Source of the DNA: Cyclobacteriaceae bacterium
GTDB taxonomy: Bacteria; Bacteroidota; Bacteroidia; Cytophagales; Cyclobacteriaceae
Direction of reading: 5' to 3'
DNA length: 64,000 nucleotides
NCBI GenBank assembly: GCA_028278225.1
Contig: JANQEU010000075.1
Location: forward strand, 62,001 to 126,000
Shown here: positions 52,016 through 60,297 of the stretch, piece by piece
Layout: each line of letters starts with the position of its first letter
Position numbering within the stretch: position 1 is the stretch's first letter
The notes under the pieces: generated by a model
Databases searched by the model: none
Told to the model about the DNA's origin: nothing
The model's input: the letters and a program-made list of their open reading frames with translations, nothing else
Made by a program: the position numbers and the translations under genes

Positions 52016-53497
52016 ATGAAGAAGTATGATGTCATTGTAATTGGAGCCGGACCTGCAGGATATGCCGCAGCAATGAGGGCGGTCGATTTCAAAAAGAAAG
52101 TAGCGCTGATAGAGAAGGAACAGCTTGGCGGAGCGGGGATTCACAAGGGTGCTTTATGGAGTAAAACATGGTGGGAACTAGCCCGTGAGGCCCGTTCTAT
52201 TCGCAAGCACGGTTCAGCGCTGAATATGGTTTCCCCTCCGGAGTTCAACTATAAGCGAATACAATTCGAGGTAGAAAAGGCCCTGAATGAACGTGTTGCG
52301 CAGTTGGAGCATCAGATGCAGAATATAAATGTTAGTAGGGGCGAGGAGCTTTTTGATTACCTGGTAGGTACTGCCAAGGTGGTTTCAAAGCATGTGGTTC
52401 AGATCACGGACAATGGCACATCTACTAAAATTGAAGGGAATAACATCGTCCTGGCCACAGGAAGCAAACCACGGAAGCTACCGCATTTACCTATCGATGA
52501 AGAGCATATATTTACCAGTGACGGCCTGGACAACCTGGAAAGATTCCCCAGAAGCATAGTGATCATGGGTGCGGGGGTAATTGGCTGCGAGTTTGCTACT
52601 ATTTTTTCTGCTTTTGGTCAGACCAAGGTACACTTGATTGACAAAGGCGACAGGATCCTGCCATTCGAGGACGAGGACATCGTTAAGATCATCGAAGAAA
52701 ACCTGGAAGAGCAGAATGTACTGATCCACAGGAATTCCCGGTTGATCAGTATGGAAATAGTGCATGGGGAGGTCAATTATACGTTGGAATATGACGATGG
52801 CAGCAAGGAGGTCTTCAGGGTGGAAAAGGCCCTGGTGTCGGTTGGCAGGGTTCCAAACTATGAGGATTTGTTCGATGAGTCGGTTGGAGTCAAATTGGAT
52901 GAAAGGGGCATTATCGATGATCTGACCAGTACAAGTGTTGATAATATTTATGCAGTTGGTGATATTACTGCGGATATTTCCCTCGTAAATGTCGGGGAGT
53001 TGGAGGGAAGGTATGCTATCGAAAAGATCTACGGTGTACCTGACAGGCCGCTCATTTATGAAAATATTGCGACTATTATGTTCCTCCACCCGGAGGTGGC
53101 GGGAGTCGGGATGAATGAGCAGACCGCGCGAGCATCAAATCAGGACTTTAAGGTTGTTATTCTGGATTACAGCTGCATCCCAAGAGCCATAGCAATGAGG
53201 AATACTCAGGGATTCATAAAAATCATTGTTACGAATGATGGAGATTATAAGATCCTGGGTATGCGTGTGATAGGTGCTCATGCATCCAGTGCAATACAGG
53301 CCGTTGCGTTATTGATATCGACCGGGAAGGGGATCAGAGAGTTAGCGGAATTGATACACCCCCACCCGTCCATCACAGAAGGGATTCAGGAATGTTGCAG
53401 GATAATACTTGGGAAATCCATTTTGAAACCTTCGGCCCTCAAAAGCGCGGTAACCAGCAGGGCCTTCAAGAATGGTAAATACAAAGATGCGCATTAG
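52016..53497 (+). CDS. Dihydrolipoamide-dehydrogenase-like flavoprotein lacking redox cysteines
   Basis: A 493-residue protein of the pyridine nucleotide-disulfide oxidoreductase family. It has the FAD-binding IGAGPAGYAAAM (9-20), the NAD(P)-binding GAGVIGCEFATIF, the second FAD motif IYAVGDIT, and a C-terminal dimer domain with HPHPSITEGI. The motif that normally reads GGTCxNxGCxPSK is GGAGIHKGALWSK: the Cys positions are Gly41 and Ala46, so no active disulfide. It may be closer to the soluble transhydrogenase group or a divergent oxidoreductase. Not assigned as an E3 subunit. Single gene; its end overlaps the convergent hypothetical gene by 4 bases. Confidence 0.88.
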   Translation: MKKYDVIVIGAGPAGYAAAMRAVDFKKKVALIEKEQLGGAGIHKGALWSKTWWELAREARSIRKHGSALNMVSPPEFNYKRIQFEVEKALNERVAQLEHQMQNINVSRGEELFDYLVGTAKVVSKHVVQITDNGTSTKIEGNNIVLATGSKPRKLPHLPIDEEHIFTSDGLDNLERFPRSIVIMGAGVIGCEFATIFSAFGQTKVHLIDKGDRILPFEDEDIVKIIEENLEEQNVLIHRNSRLISMEIVHGEVNYTLEYDDGSKEVFRVEKALVSVGRVPNYEDLFDESVGVKLDERGIIDDLTSTSVDNIYAVGDITADISLVNVGELEGRYAIEKIYGVPDRPLIYENIATIMFLHPEVAGVGMNEQTARASNQDFKVVILDYSCIPRAIAMRNTQGFIKIIVTNDGDYKILGMRVIGAHASSAIQAVALLISTGKGIRELAELIHPHPSITEGIQECCRIILGKSILKPSALKSAVTSRAFKNGKYKDAH

Positions 53498-54108
53498 TCG
53501 ACCCACGTAATTCCATCAGGTAACCGGATATTCACTTCCGGATCCAACTCGATGGATTTGGCCTCATATTCATAGACTACTTTTGACAGTTTCCTTTTGC
53601 CTTTCAAAACGATTCCGTTCCATTCCCATAGTTCCAGTGTATTGCCGGATTCAAACTTCCAAATATTTACAGTTTTTCCCAGAATTTGATCAGTCCCTGC
53701 AGTAGTACCTCCCATTTTAGTATACAGCGCTTCGATGGTTTCACGGCCTGACTTATATCTGAGCAGATCGCTTGTATCCTTGTTTTTACTTTTTTTACCT
53801 TTTGAGGTTTTCAGATCAATATTGTAAAAGAAATCGCCATCCCTGAATTCAACACGGTCCTCGCTACTTTGCATCCCAAATAGCGTGTATTCCATTTTGC
53901 GGGATGTGAATTCCAGCCAGCCCCAGTGATCAAACGTATATTCCATCTGACCAACTGCATCTCCGATAATTTCGTAGAGGATCTTTCCCGATTTATTGTC
54001 AAAGCGTTTTAGTCCTTCCTCCACCAGATCGGTGCTGTTTCCTTGCTGGGCGTGAGTAGTGCTTGCGAAAAGAAATGATAATATCAGGAATAGTAACAAT
54101 CGCATCAT
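53494..54108 (-). CDS. Secreted hypothetical protein
   Basis: A 204-residue protein with signal peptide (1-20, ending THAQ). The mature part has beta-rich, aromatic sequence (YTFDHWGWLEFTSRK) and a basic loop KGKKSKNKD; it resembles outer-membrane-lipoprotein-sorting-like (LolA-type) beta sheets only loosely. Two adjacent ATGs open it (54108 and 54105). No named function. Confidence 0.7.
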   Translation of the reverse strand: MMRLLLFLILSFLFASTTHAQQGNSTDLVEEGLKRFDNKSGKILYEIIGDAVGQMEYTFDHWGWLEFTSRKMEYTLFGMQSSEDRVEFRDGDFFYNIDLKTSKGKKSKNKDTSDLLRYKSGRETIEALYTKMGGTTAGTDQILGKTVNIWKFESGNTLELWEWNGIVLKGKRKLSKVVYEYEAKSIELDPEVNIRLPDGITWVD

Positions 54109-54179
54109 TAAGAGGTTTTCTTCAATTTATGGAAAATCGCAGTAAGACAAAAACCTTCCAGGAAATCGGGCTTCAAAAG

Positions 54180-54221
54180 AAAACCCTGACGATTAGCGTC
54201 AGGGTCCCAACCAGCTATAGA
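54180..54221. repeat. 42-base repeat, copy 1
   Basis: Identical to 54475-54516. Contains the hairpin CCCTGACG-atta-GCGTCAGGG and then TCCCAACCAGCTATAGA. On the minus strand the hairpin is followed by TTTTCTTTT, so it can act as a terminator in that direction. Confidence 0.85.
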
Positions 54222-54227
54222 CAAACA

Positions 54228-54255
54228 TACTTCCAGTCAGGAAGTAGATTTTTTC
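54228..54255 (+). terminator. Hairpin plus T-run after repeat copy 1
   Basis: TACTTCC (54228-54234), loop AGTCA, GGAAGTA (54240-54246), then GATTTTTTC. Looks like a weak terminator on the plus strand, or a structural part of the repeat unit. Confidence 0.5.
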
Positions 54256-54349
54256 TTATTTTATATCAGGCGTAAAGATTAGGGGTTAAATTCAATTCGC
54301 GCTGCCAACTTTCTTCAAATTTCTGCCATAATGATTTTGAGATTGTAAC

Positions 54350-54382
54350 AAAAAAAATGGCCGCACTTTAGCGTGAAGCCAT
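54350..54382 (-). terminator. Minus-strand terminator-like hairpin
   Basis: On the minus strand, ATGGC ... GCCAT (54382-54357) with inner CAC/GTG pairing is followed by eight T residues (54357-54350). Likely the transcription end for the nitroreductase-like gene. Confidence 0.6.
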
Positions 54383-54474
54383 CTAGTAAGTTTCCTAAGA
54401 GCGATAAAGCTGTAAATAAAGCTTGGAAATAGTTAAAATTCCTGTCAATAACAGCGAATAATCTGACACAAGAA

Positions 54475-54516
54475 AAAACCCTGACGATTAGCGTCAGGGT
54501 CCCAACCAGCTATAGA
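54475..54516. repeat. 42-base repeat, copy 2
   Basis: Perfect copy of 54180-54221, 295 bases downstream. Followed by a different hairpin (54522-54542, GGCTTCT with AGAAGCT) and then a 12-pair hairpin at 54543-54571. Confidence 0.85.
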
Positions 54517-54521
54517 AAAAA

Positions 54522-54571
54522 GGCTTCTTTATGTTAGAAGCTAAGAATTGCCATGCTAATGGCCAATTCTT
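54522..54571. other. Tandem hairpins after repeat copy 2
   Basis: First hairpin GGCTTCT (54522-54528) / AGAAGCT (54536-54542). Second hairpin AAGAATTG+CCAT (54543-54554), loop GCTA, ATGG (54559-54562), one bulged C, CAATTCTT (54564-54571). No protein-coding sense. Part of the structured region. Confidence 0.6.
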
Positions 54572-54710
54572 CTGGATACAAATATGATTATTGGAAGCAT
54601 AGAGAATTTGCCATTTTTGATATAATTCCTGCCAAAATCAACGGAAAACCCGTCAATGGGCCTGTTATTGCCTTATTTCATAGAAGAAAGGTCAAACTGG
54701 TGCCTGAACT

Positions 54711-55397
54711 TCACTCATAAAAGACTGCGACTTCTTCCAGAGGTTTTCGCTCCAGATCCGGCACGTAAACTTCATCTTCCGGATAACCAATCGGCAACAA
54801 CAAAAACGGTCTTTCATTTTCAGGTCTCTCCAGTATTTTTGTGAGGAAATTCATTGGGCTGGGCGTGTGTGTCAAAGTCACCAAACCAGCGTTATGGATG
54901 GCGCTTATTAAAAATCCGCAAGCAATTCCTACACTTTCATTTACGTAATAGTTGTTGGCTTTCTCGCCGGTTTCGACTTTTGATTCGTACACCTTTTTAA
55001 AAACAATGATCAGCCATGGTGCATTTTCCAGAAAAGGCTTGTTCCAGTCAGTTCCAATAGGTTCCAGGTCTTTCAGCCACCTCTCGGACATCCTGTTTTT
55101 ATAACTTTCGTATTCCTCCTTTTCCGCCGCCTTCCTGATTTTGGATTTCATGGACGGAGAGGAGACTGCACAAAAAGTCCAGGGCTGCTTGTGAGCTCCT
55201 GACGGAGCACTTGATGCCGCTTTGATCAGATTATTGATCACGGATCTGGAAACAGGTTTATCCGAGATATTTCGGACTGTCCTTCGTTTATTCAACCATT
55301 CGTAGTGTTCTTCAGCTCTTTTTTCAACCTCATCCAGCGGAAAAACCTCCTGTTCATATTTGATATGAGGATGGCCATTAATTAACTTCTTTTCCAT
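54711..55397 (-). CDS. Iodotyrosine-deiodinase-like nitroreductase-fold flavoprotein
   Basis: A 228-residue FMN enzyme of the nitroreductase superfamily. Sequence and length fit the iodotyrosine deiodinase (IYD) branch: KRRTVRNISDKPV, SSAPSGAHKQPWTF, then the lid segment EEYESYKNRMSERW. Residues Glu95, Tyr99 and Lys120 (in TDWNKPFL) match the amino-acid zwitterion-binding set known in IYD. GLVTLTHTPSPMNFL and PIGYPEDE follow. IYD reductively removes iodine from iodotyrosine; a role in halotyrosine turnover is inferred. It is first on the minus strand before the structured gap. Confidence 0.82.
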   Translation of the reverse strand: MEKKLINGHPHIKYEQEVFPLDEVEKRAEEHYEWLNKRRTVRNISDKPVSRSVINNLIKAASSAPSGAHKQPWTFCAVSSPSMKSKIRKAAEKEEYESYKNRMSERWLKDLEPIGTDWNKPFLENAPWLIIVFKKVYESKVETGEKANNYYVNESVGIACGFLISAIHNAGLVTLTHTPSPMNFLTKILERPENERPFLLLPIGYPEDEVYVPDLERKPLEEVAVFYE

Positions 55398-55411
55398 TGC
55401 ACTTCCTGTGT

Positions 55412-57049
55412 TTAAATGCCTAAAATATCCGCGCCCTGTTCAAAAACAATGTCAACAGGGATGCGGGCGTTGGCAAGCCGATCCAGGTCTGACTGCAATT
55501 CATCGCCGAAAATACCCATTTCAGCTACCAGCTCACTGACTCCTTCATAATTACCGTCGCCCTGAAGCGTTAAAATAACTTCCGACAATGCGTTCATAGC
55601 TTCCTTCATCTTTTCAAAGTCGACACTGTATTTACCGGTTTCCTCATCTTTTGAAAAAGCTCCCATTTTGAGGAAGAAATTGAACCTGATCATATTGGCT
55701 TTGCCATGAGCACTCGATGCGCCGAAACGGACAGACCGGAAGATACTGGTCATGAATGTAGTGTAATATTCCTCTATACTTCCCTCTAATTCGCCTTTTT
55801 CAAACAGCTGGGTGATCATGTAAAGCCCCAGTACATCGGCTTTTCCTTCCTCAAGAGCAGAATAATTCTCTTTCAATGCCTGCCTGACTGTCCCTTTGCC
55901 GTTAATTGTATTTTTAATCCCAAGGCCATGCGCAACTTCATGAAACATAGTATTTGCAAAGAAGGCATCAAATGTGATATGTTTTTTCTGATCTTCAGCG
56001 ATTAATACTTCAGCTATCGGAACCAGGATCTTTTCATACTTGGCTTTCATTGCATTTTTCAACTGCAATCTTCTGGACCCTTTCTGCAGCTGGACCTCCT
56101 CATCATTTGGAAGATTAATGGCGATGGTTTTGGAACCGGCGTTGCAATCCCCGGCATAATACACAACATCGTAAGCATTCAGGTCAGCATTGCTTCCCGG
56201 TTTTTCCTGCTTGTAGGCCTCGGGAACGGGAATACCTTCCTGAAGTTCAGGCAAATAAGCTGCGTACTTTGCTAATCGCTCACTCCATTCAAGATCTTTG
56301 ATAAGCACGTATGCCTCATGGGCAGCTTTGTAATTATAAAGCCCGTCTTCATAGTTTTCGATGGGACCGATCACGACATCAATCGGATTGGTTTTCATGT
56401 CCATCCACGCAAAATCAGAAGGCTGATACTCGTCAGTGAGTAACGCCTCAGCCCTGAGCGTCAGGTATTTTTTAAAACCTTCGTCCTCTGCCAATTCCGC
56501 ACACTCTCTGAGTATTTCCGAAGCACGCTTCACTTGTTCGGGGAACATCTCGCGATAAGGAATGGTAATAAGGTTTCCCTCCTCATTCCTGCGGATAAAG
56601 GTGTACAATGAATTTTTACCTTCCAGTTCAGCTGCCTCGAATTCTTCTTTGGTCATGTCCTTGGGATAAAAATTTGCACCTGGGGGTTTAGCTTCCACTC
56701 CATCAATAAAGGGGGCGTTTCCGTTCAATCTGTCCCATGGACCGTAGTTGATCTTAATGTATTCCTGAATGTCCGGTATCTCCGAAAGCTCAAGCGCTTT
56801 TGATCTCTCTCCATAGGCTTCATACCAAAATAGTTCATCCATAATTTTCGAAGCTTCGATAAGCTTGGGGATCATTGCCTTTTGATTTTCCGATAAGTGG
56901 GAAATATCGGCGGTCAGTGTGAAGCTGACATAATTGTCCAGCAAAGAAGGTTGTTTGTTTGTGACTGTTTCATCAGGGCCACCGGTTGGTTGTGTACATT
57001 GCGTCAGCATAAACAGGGATATGAGGATTAATAATGTTCTGGTTTTCAT
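55412..57049 (-). CDS. M49-like (DPP III family) metallopeptidase lipoprotein
   Basis: A 545-residue lipoprotein: signal peptide with lipobox LTQC (about residues 15-18). The zinc motif is HEVAH (370-374) in FANTMFHEVAHGLGIK, and the second motif ALEEGKADVLGLY supplies the third ligand Glu. This fits the dipeptidyl-peptidase III family of Bacteroidota, but the usual hexapeptide HExxGH is here the pentapeptide HExxH. ATG at 57049 starts the signal peptide; the frame to 57097 adds non-signal residues. Probably periplasmic or surface peptide turnover. Confidence 0.85.
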   Translation of the reverse strand: MKTRTLLILISLFMLTQCTQPTGGPDETVTNKQPSLLDNYVSFTLTADISHLSENQKAMIPKLIEASKIMDELFWYEAYGERSKALELSEIPDIQEYIKINYGPWDRLNGNAPFIDGVEAKPPGANFYPKDMTKEEFEAAELEGKNSLYTFIRRNEEGNLITIPYREMFPEQVKRASEILRECAELAEDEGFKKYLTLRAEALLTDEYQPSDFAWMDMKTNPIDVVIGPIENYEDGLYNYKAAHEAYVLIKDLEWSERLAKYAAYLPELQEGIPVPEAYKQEKPGSNADLNAYDVVYYAGDCNAGSKTIAINLPNDEEVQLQKGSRRLQLKNAMKAKYEKILVPIAEVLIAEDQKKHITFDAFFANTMFHEVAHGLGIKNTINGKGTVRQALKENYSALEEGKADVLGLYMITQLFEKGELEGSIEEYYTTFMTSIFRSVRFGASSAHGKANMIRFNFFLKMGAFSKDEETGKYSVDFEKMKEAMNALSEVILTLQGDGNYEGVSELVAEMGIFGDELQSDLDRLANARIPVDIVFEQGADILGI

Positions 57050-57151
57050 TGGTTTGAAATCAAATTGATGTTGTCGTAAAGTTAAGGATATAACCATTCT
57101 GGCCGGTTGTAATAATTCTCCTATTTTTGGCCTGCTTAGAACTATAGAAAA

Positions 57152-58783
57152 ATGAAAACCATACTCATCCTTTTGTTAGGAGTCCTGCTTTTTTCATGCC
57201 GGCCACCGAAAGTTGAAAATACCAGTGCATTAATAGATACTTTAGCCATTGCCAGTCACATTGAGGCCCTTTCAAGTGACGGATTTCTGGGCAGAAAACC
57301 GTTTACCGATGGCGAGGTGAAGACCATTGATTATCTGAAAACACAATTCGAATTAATGGGGCTGGAACCAGGCAATGGTCAATCCTACCTGCAGGAAGTA
57401 CCCCTGGTGGAAATAAAAGGCTATCCCGGTAACAGGATGACAATTTCGGGCGGTGACAAAGGGGATGTTGAGCTTGAAGTTCAAAAAGATTATGTGGTGT
57501 ACACTGAGAGAGTGGAAGAGCGTGTATCACTTCAAAACTCCGAACTGGTCTTTGCCGGTTACGGGATTGTAGCACCTGAATATAACTGGAATGATTATGA
57601 GGGTTTGGATGTGGCGGGCAAGACAGTCATTGTGATGGTAAATGATCCGGGATTTGAAAAAGGGGATAGTACTTTTTTCAAAGGGGAAACGATGACTTAC
57701 TATGGGCGATGGACCTACAAGTATGAGGAAGCAGCAAGACAGGGTGCTGCGGGTGTACTTATCATACACGAGACCGTACCTGCCGGGTATCCCTGGATGG
57801 TAGTTGGAGCATCCTGGTCGGGCGGCAGATTGAACCTGGACAAATCGGGAACAGAGGAATATCAGTGTGCTGTTCAAGGCTGGATCACCAGGGATGCGGC
57901 AATCAGGATCTTTGAAGCTTCATCTGTCGATATGACAGATTATAAAGAAAAAGCTCAGAGTGCAGGACTTAAGTCAGTACCCTTGGGACTGAATGTATCT
58001 GTAGAAATTCAAAATGAGATAAATACGGACAATTCGTTTAACGTTGTTGCCAAAATTACGGGATCTGAAAAGCCGGAAGAGGCCATTATCTATACGGCGC
58101 ATTGGGATCACCTTGGGGTCGGCACGCCTGTAGATGGGGATTCGATATATAATGGCGCTCATGACAATGCCAGCGGTGTGGCAACTATTCTGGGGATTGC
58201 CAGGGCATTTACGCAAATGGAGAAACCGAAAAGAACATTGGTTTTCCTCATGGTAACCGCCGAAGAGCAAGGATTGCTTGGATCTGCATATTATTCGTCT
58301 AACCCCATATTCGATCCTGGCAAAACTGTGGCTAATCTCAATATCGATGGTGTGAATGCCTATGGAAAAATGAAGGACTTCACTGTTGTCGGAATAGGGC
58401 AATCTGAATTAGAAGATATCGCCGAAAAATACGCCGCATTACAGGATCGATATATTTATCCGGACCCGGAACCCGGTAAAGGATATTTTTTCAGATCCGA
58501 CCATTTCAATTTTGCTAAAATTGGCATTCCGGCACTTTTCGCATCCGGCACTTACGAGGCAGTCGAAGGTGGAGTTGACAGGATCAAGATAGAGTCGGAA
58601 ACGTATAACCTTTATAAATATCACAAGCCTGCAGATGAGTTTGACGCATCAACATGGAGTTTCGCGGGAATCTATGAGGATGCTGAACTCTACTTAAACA
58701 TTGGAAATGAATTAGCCAATACGGACCAATGGCCAAAATGGAAAGAGGGGAGTGAGTTTAAGGCGATCAGGGAATCTAAGTAA
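57152..58783 (+). CDS. M28-family metallopeptidase lipoprotein with PA domain
   Basis: A 543-residue lipoprotein (lipobox LFSC at 13-16). It has a PA-type insertion domain (about 120-275, including LVFAGYGIVAPEY and AAGVLIIHETVP) and a C-terminal M28 zinc aminopeptidase domain. Zinc ligands are in AHWDHLG, AHDNASGV and TAEEQGLLGS, plus RSDHFNFAKIGIP. Likely a periplasmic or surface aminopeptidase. Divergent from the M49-like lipoprotein (102-base gap). Its last 8 bases overlap the convergent phosphodiesterase gene. Confidence 0.92.
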   Translation: MKTILILLLGVLLFSCRPPKVENTSALIDTLAIASHIEALSSDGFLGRKPFTDGEVKTIDYLKTQFELMGLEPGNGQSYLQEVPLVEIKGYPGNRMTISGGDKGDVELEVQKDYVVYTERVEERVSLQNSELVFAGYGIVAPEYNWNDYEGLDVAGKTVIVMVNDPGFEKGDSTFFKGETMTYYGRWTYKYEEAARQGAAGVLIIHETVPAGYPWMVVGASWSGGRLNLDKSGTEEYQCAVQGWITRDAAIRIFEASSVDMTDYKEKAQSAGLKSVPLGLNVSVEIQNEINTDNSFNVVAKITGSEKPEEAIIYTAHWDHLGVGTPVDGDSIYNGAHDNASGVATILGIARAFTQMEKPKRTLVFLMVTAEEQGLLGSAYYSSNPIFDPGKTVANLNIDGVNAYGKMKDFTVVGIGQSELEDIAEKYAALQDRYIYPDPEPGKGYFFRSDHFNFAKIGIPALFASGTYEAVEGGVDRIKIESETYNLYKYHKPADEFDASTWSFAGIYEDAELYLNIGNELANTDQWPKWKEGSEFKAIRESK

Positions 58784-59282
58784 TACTCCCCCTAAGTCCG
58801 AGTTCAATTACCTCCAGATCTTTAATTTTTCCAGCTTCGATGGCGAATCGCAAGAGCGTTCTCATCTTGTGCAAACCATGTTTACCGGCAGCACCCGGAT
58901 TAAGAAAAAGTAAATCGTTCTCATCGTCTTTTTGAACTTTTAAAAAATGAGAATGTCCGCAAATCAAAATATCCGGGTCGTGCAGGCCAATTAGCTTCCT
59001 GACCCTTAAGTTATATTTCGGAGGTTTACTTGCGATGTGGGTTATGAGAATAACAAGTCCTTCGCGCTGCAGGATCTGATCTTCCCTTGTCCTTATCCTG
59101 ATCTCACCACCGTCAATATTTCCATAGACTGCAAGGGTTGGTTTGAATGTTTCCAGCCTGTCTAATACTTCCAATGTGCCTATATCTCCGGCATGCCATA
59201 TTTCATCACAGTCTTTGAAATATTCGAAAACTTTATGATCGAGGTAACCATGTGTGTCCGAAATGAGTCCGACCCTTAACAT
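58776..59282 (-). CDS. YfcE/MJ0936-type metallophosphodiesterase
   Basis: A 168-residue calcineurin-like phosphodiesterase. Metal motifs: GLISDTHG (5-12), HAGDIG, YGNIDGG, LITHIASKP and CGHSHFLK. Short form as in YfcE, with broad cyclic or phosphodiester activity in vitro. The physiological substrate is unknown. ATG at 59280-59282. Confidence 0.9.
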   Translation of the reverse strand: MLRVGLISDTHGYLDHKVFEYFKDCDEIWHAGDIGTLEVLDRLETFKPTLAVYGNIDGGEIRIRTREDQILQREGLVILITHIASKPPKYNLRVRKLIGLHDPDILICGHSHFLKVQKDDENDLLFLNPGAAGKHGLHKMRTLLRFAIEAGKIKDLEVIELGLRGSIT

Positions 59283-59291
59283 ATGGAGTTG

Positions 59292-59436
59292 GCTTTCTCA
59301 AAAGCCCCAATTTCTGAGCATAGCGAACCTGCCTGCAGCAGGCAGGGAATCTCCTTATAGTATGACACTGGTTATCAGTAGATCAGGGTCCTTCGCTACA
59401 CTCAGGAATCGGTCAATTTTTGGCTTTTGAGAAAGC
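59292..59436. repeat. Palindrome-ended repeat element, 145 bases
   Basis: Perfect 15-base terminal inverted arms GCTTTCTCAAAAGCC (59292-59306) and GGCTTTTGAGAAAGC (59422-59436). Inside is the hairpin CCTGCCTG-CAG-CAGGCAGG and GATCAGGGTCCTTCGC / CTCAGGA. The core resembles that of 33886-34001, suggesting the same dispersed repeat family. Noncoding. Confidence 0.75.
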
Positions 59437-59483
59437 ATTAATTTCATAAAATCAAAGTTTCGGAATCCATTCCGGTAATTTTC

Positions 59484-59906
59484 TTAACAATACTCCTCAA
59501 AGACATGTTCAAGATGCTGGGCAATAATCTCAGCCGGTCTGCCTTCGATATGATGCCTTTCGACCATATGTACCAATTCACCATCCTTGAAAAGGGCAAT
59601 ACTCGGTGATGACGGAGGGTAGGGTAGTGTATATTCCCTCGCTCTGGCGGTTGCATCCATATCCACTCCGGCAAAAACGGTGGCCAGATGATCCGGTGTT
59701 TTTGTGCTGTGTTGGACGGCCATATTTACACCGGGTCTTGCCGTTCCGGCCGCACACCCGCAGACTGAATTGATCACGATCAATGACGTTCCTTTATGAT
59801 CTTTCAAATGCTCATCGACCTGTTCGGCGGTTCGAAACTCCTCAAAACCCGTTTGAGTCAACTCTGTTCTCATTGGGGCTACTAATTCTTCGGGATACAT
59901 ACTCAT
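59484..59906 (-). CDS. BrxA/BrxB-family bacilliredoxin
   Basis: A 140-residue thiol redox protein. Active motif SVCGCAAG with Cys49-Gly50-Cys51 (CGC), and a last-residue Cys140. PVxAMRxELxxxGF-type N-terminus. In Bacillus the family removes bacillithiol from proteins; in Bacteroidota that also make bacillithiol it may act similarly. It precedes or follows SUF genes on the same strand, with a 58-base gap from sufT. Confidence 0.88.
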   Translation of the reverse strand: MSMYPEELVAPMRTELTQTGFEEFRTAEQVDEHLKDHKGTSLIVINSVCGCAAGTARPGVNMAVQHSTKTPDHLATVFAGVDMDATARAREYTLPYPPSSPSIALFKDGELVHMVERHHIEGRPAEIIAQHLEHVFEEYC

Positions 59907-59964
59907 ATTTTTAGTAATTTACGGTTATCAGTATTGAAATTCGTTTTATGTATAAATAGGGATC

Positions 59965-60297
59965 TCACATGAATCCCAGTTCCAGTTTTGCAGCTTCCGA
60001 CATCATATCAACTGCGTAGGGAGGATCGAATGTCACTTCGACATTTACATCACTCACTTCCGGTATAGATCGGATTCGCATGTCGATCTCCCCGGGAATC
60101 TCTTCAGCACTCGGACAAGCGGGAGAGGTCAATGTCATCAGAATATGGACATTATTCACTGGAAAAATGTTGATCTCGTAGATCAAACCCAGCTCATAGA
60201 CGTCGACGGGGATCTCGGGATCATAAACCATCTTGATAGCTTCAACGACCTTTTCCTTCAGCGTAAGTGTATCGATGGGTTTATTGTTGTCTGTCAT
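59965..60297 (-). CDS. sufT: SUF-system iron-sulfur assembly protein SufT (MIP18/DUF59)
   Basis: A 110-residue MIP18-family protein. It has KMVYDPEIPVDVYELGLIY and LTSPACPSAEEIP (with the conserved Cys). It overlaps sufE by 4 bases and belongs to the SUF operon. It is thought to help mature Fe-S proteins, but the exact step is not defined. Confidence 0.88.
   Translation of the reverse strand: MTDNNKPIDTLTLKEKVVEAIKMVYDPEIPVDVYELGLIYEINIFPVNNVHILMTLTSPACPSAEEIPGEIDMRIRSIPEVSDVNVEVTFDPPYAVDMMSEAAKLELGFM

Larger units (their letters stand above)
54109..54710. other. Structured 600-base intergenic region
   Basis: No credible coding gene. It contains a 42-base perfect direct repeat (54180-54221 and 54475-54516), each copy with a hairpin and each followed by a different hairpin, plus a minus-strand terminator-like hairpin (54350-54382). 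Low-scoring short frames are present but look like chance. Confidence 0.75.

Noticed and set aside
52016-53497. Assignment as E3 (lpd) of pyruvate or 2-oxoglutarate dehydrogenase
   Set aside because: Both redox cysteines are missing and no E1/E2 genes are nearby.
54063-54275. 70-codon frame running through repeat copy 1
   Set aside because: Composition follows the repeat, and it overlaps a signal-peptide gene start on the other strand.
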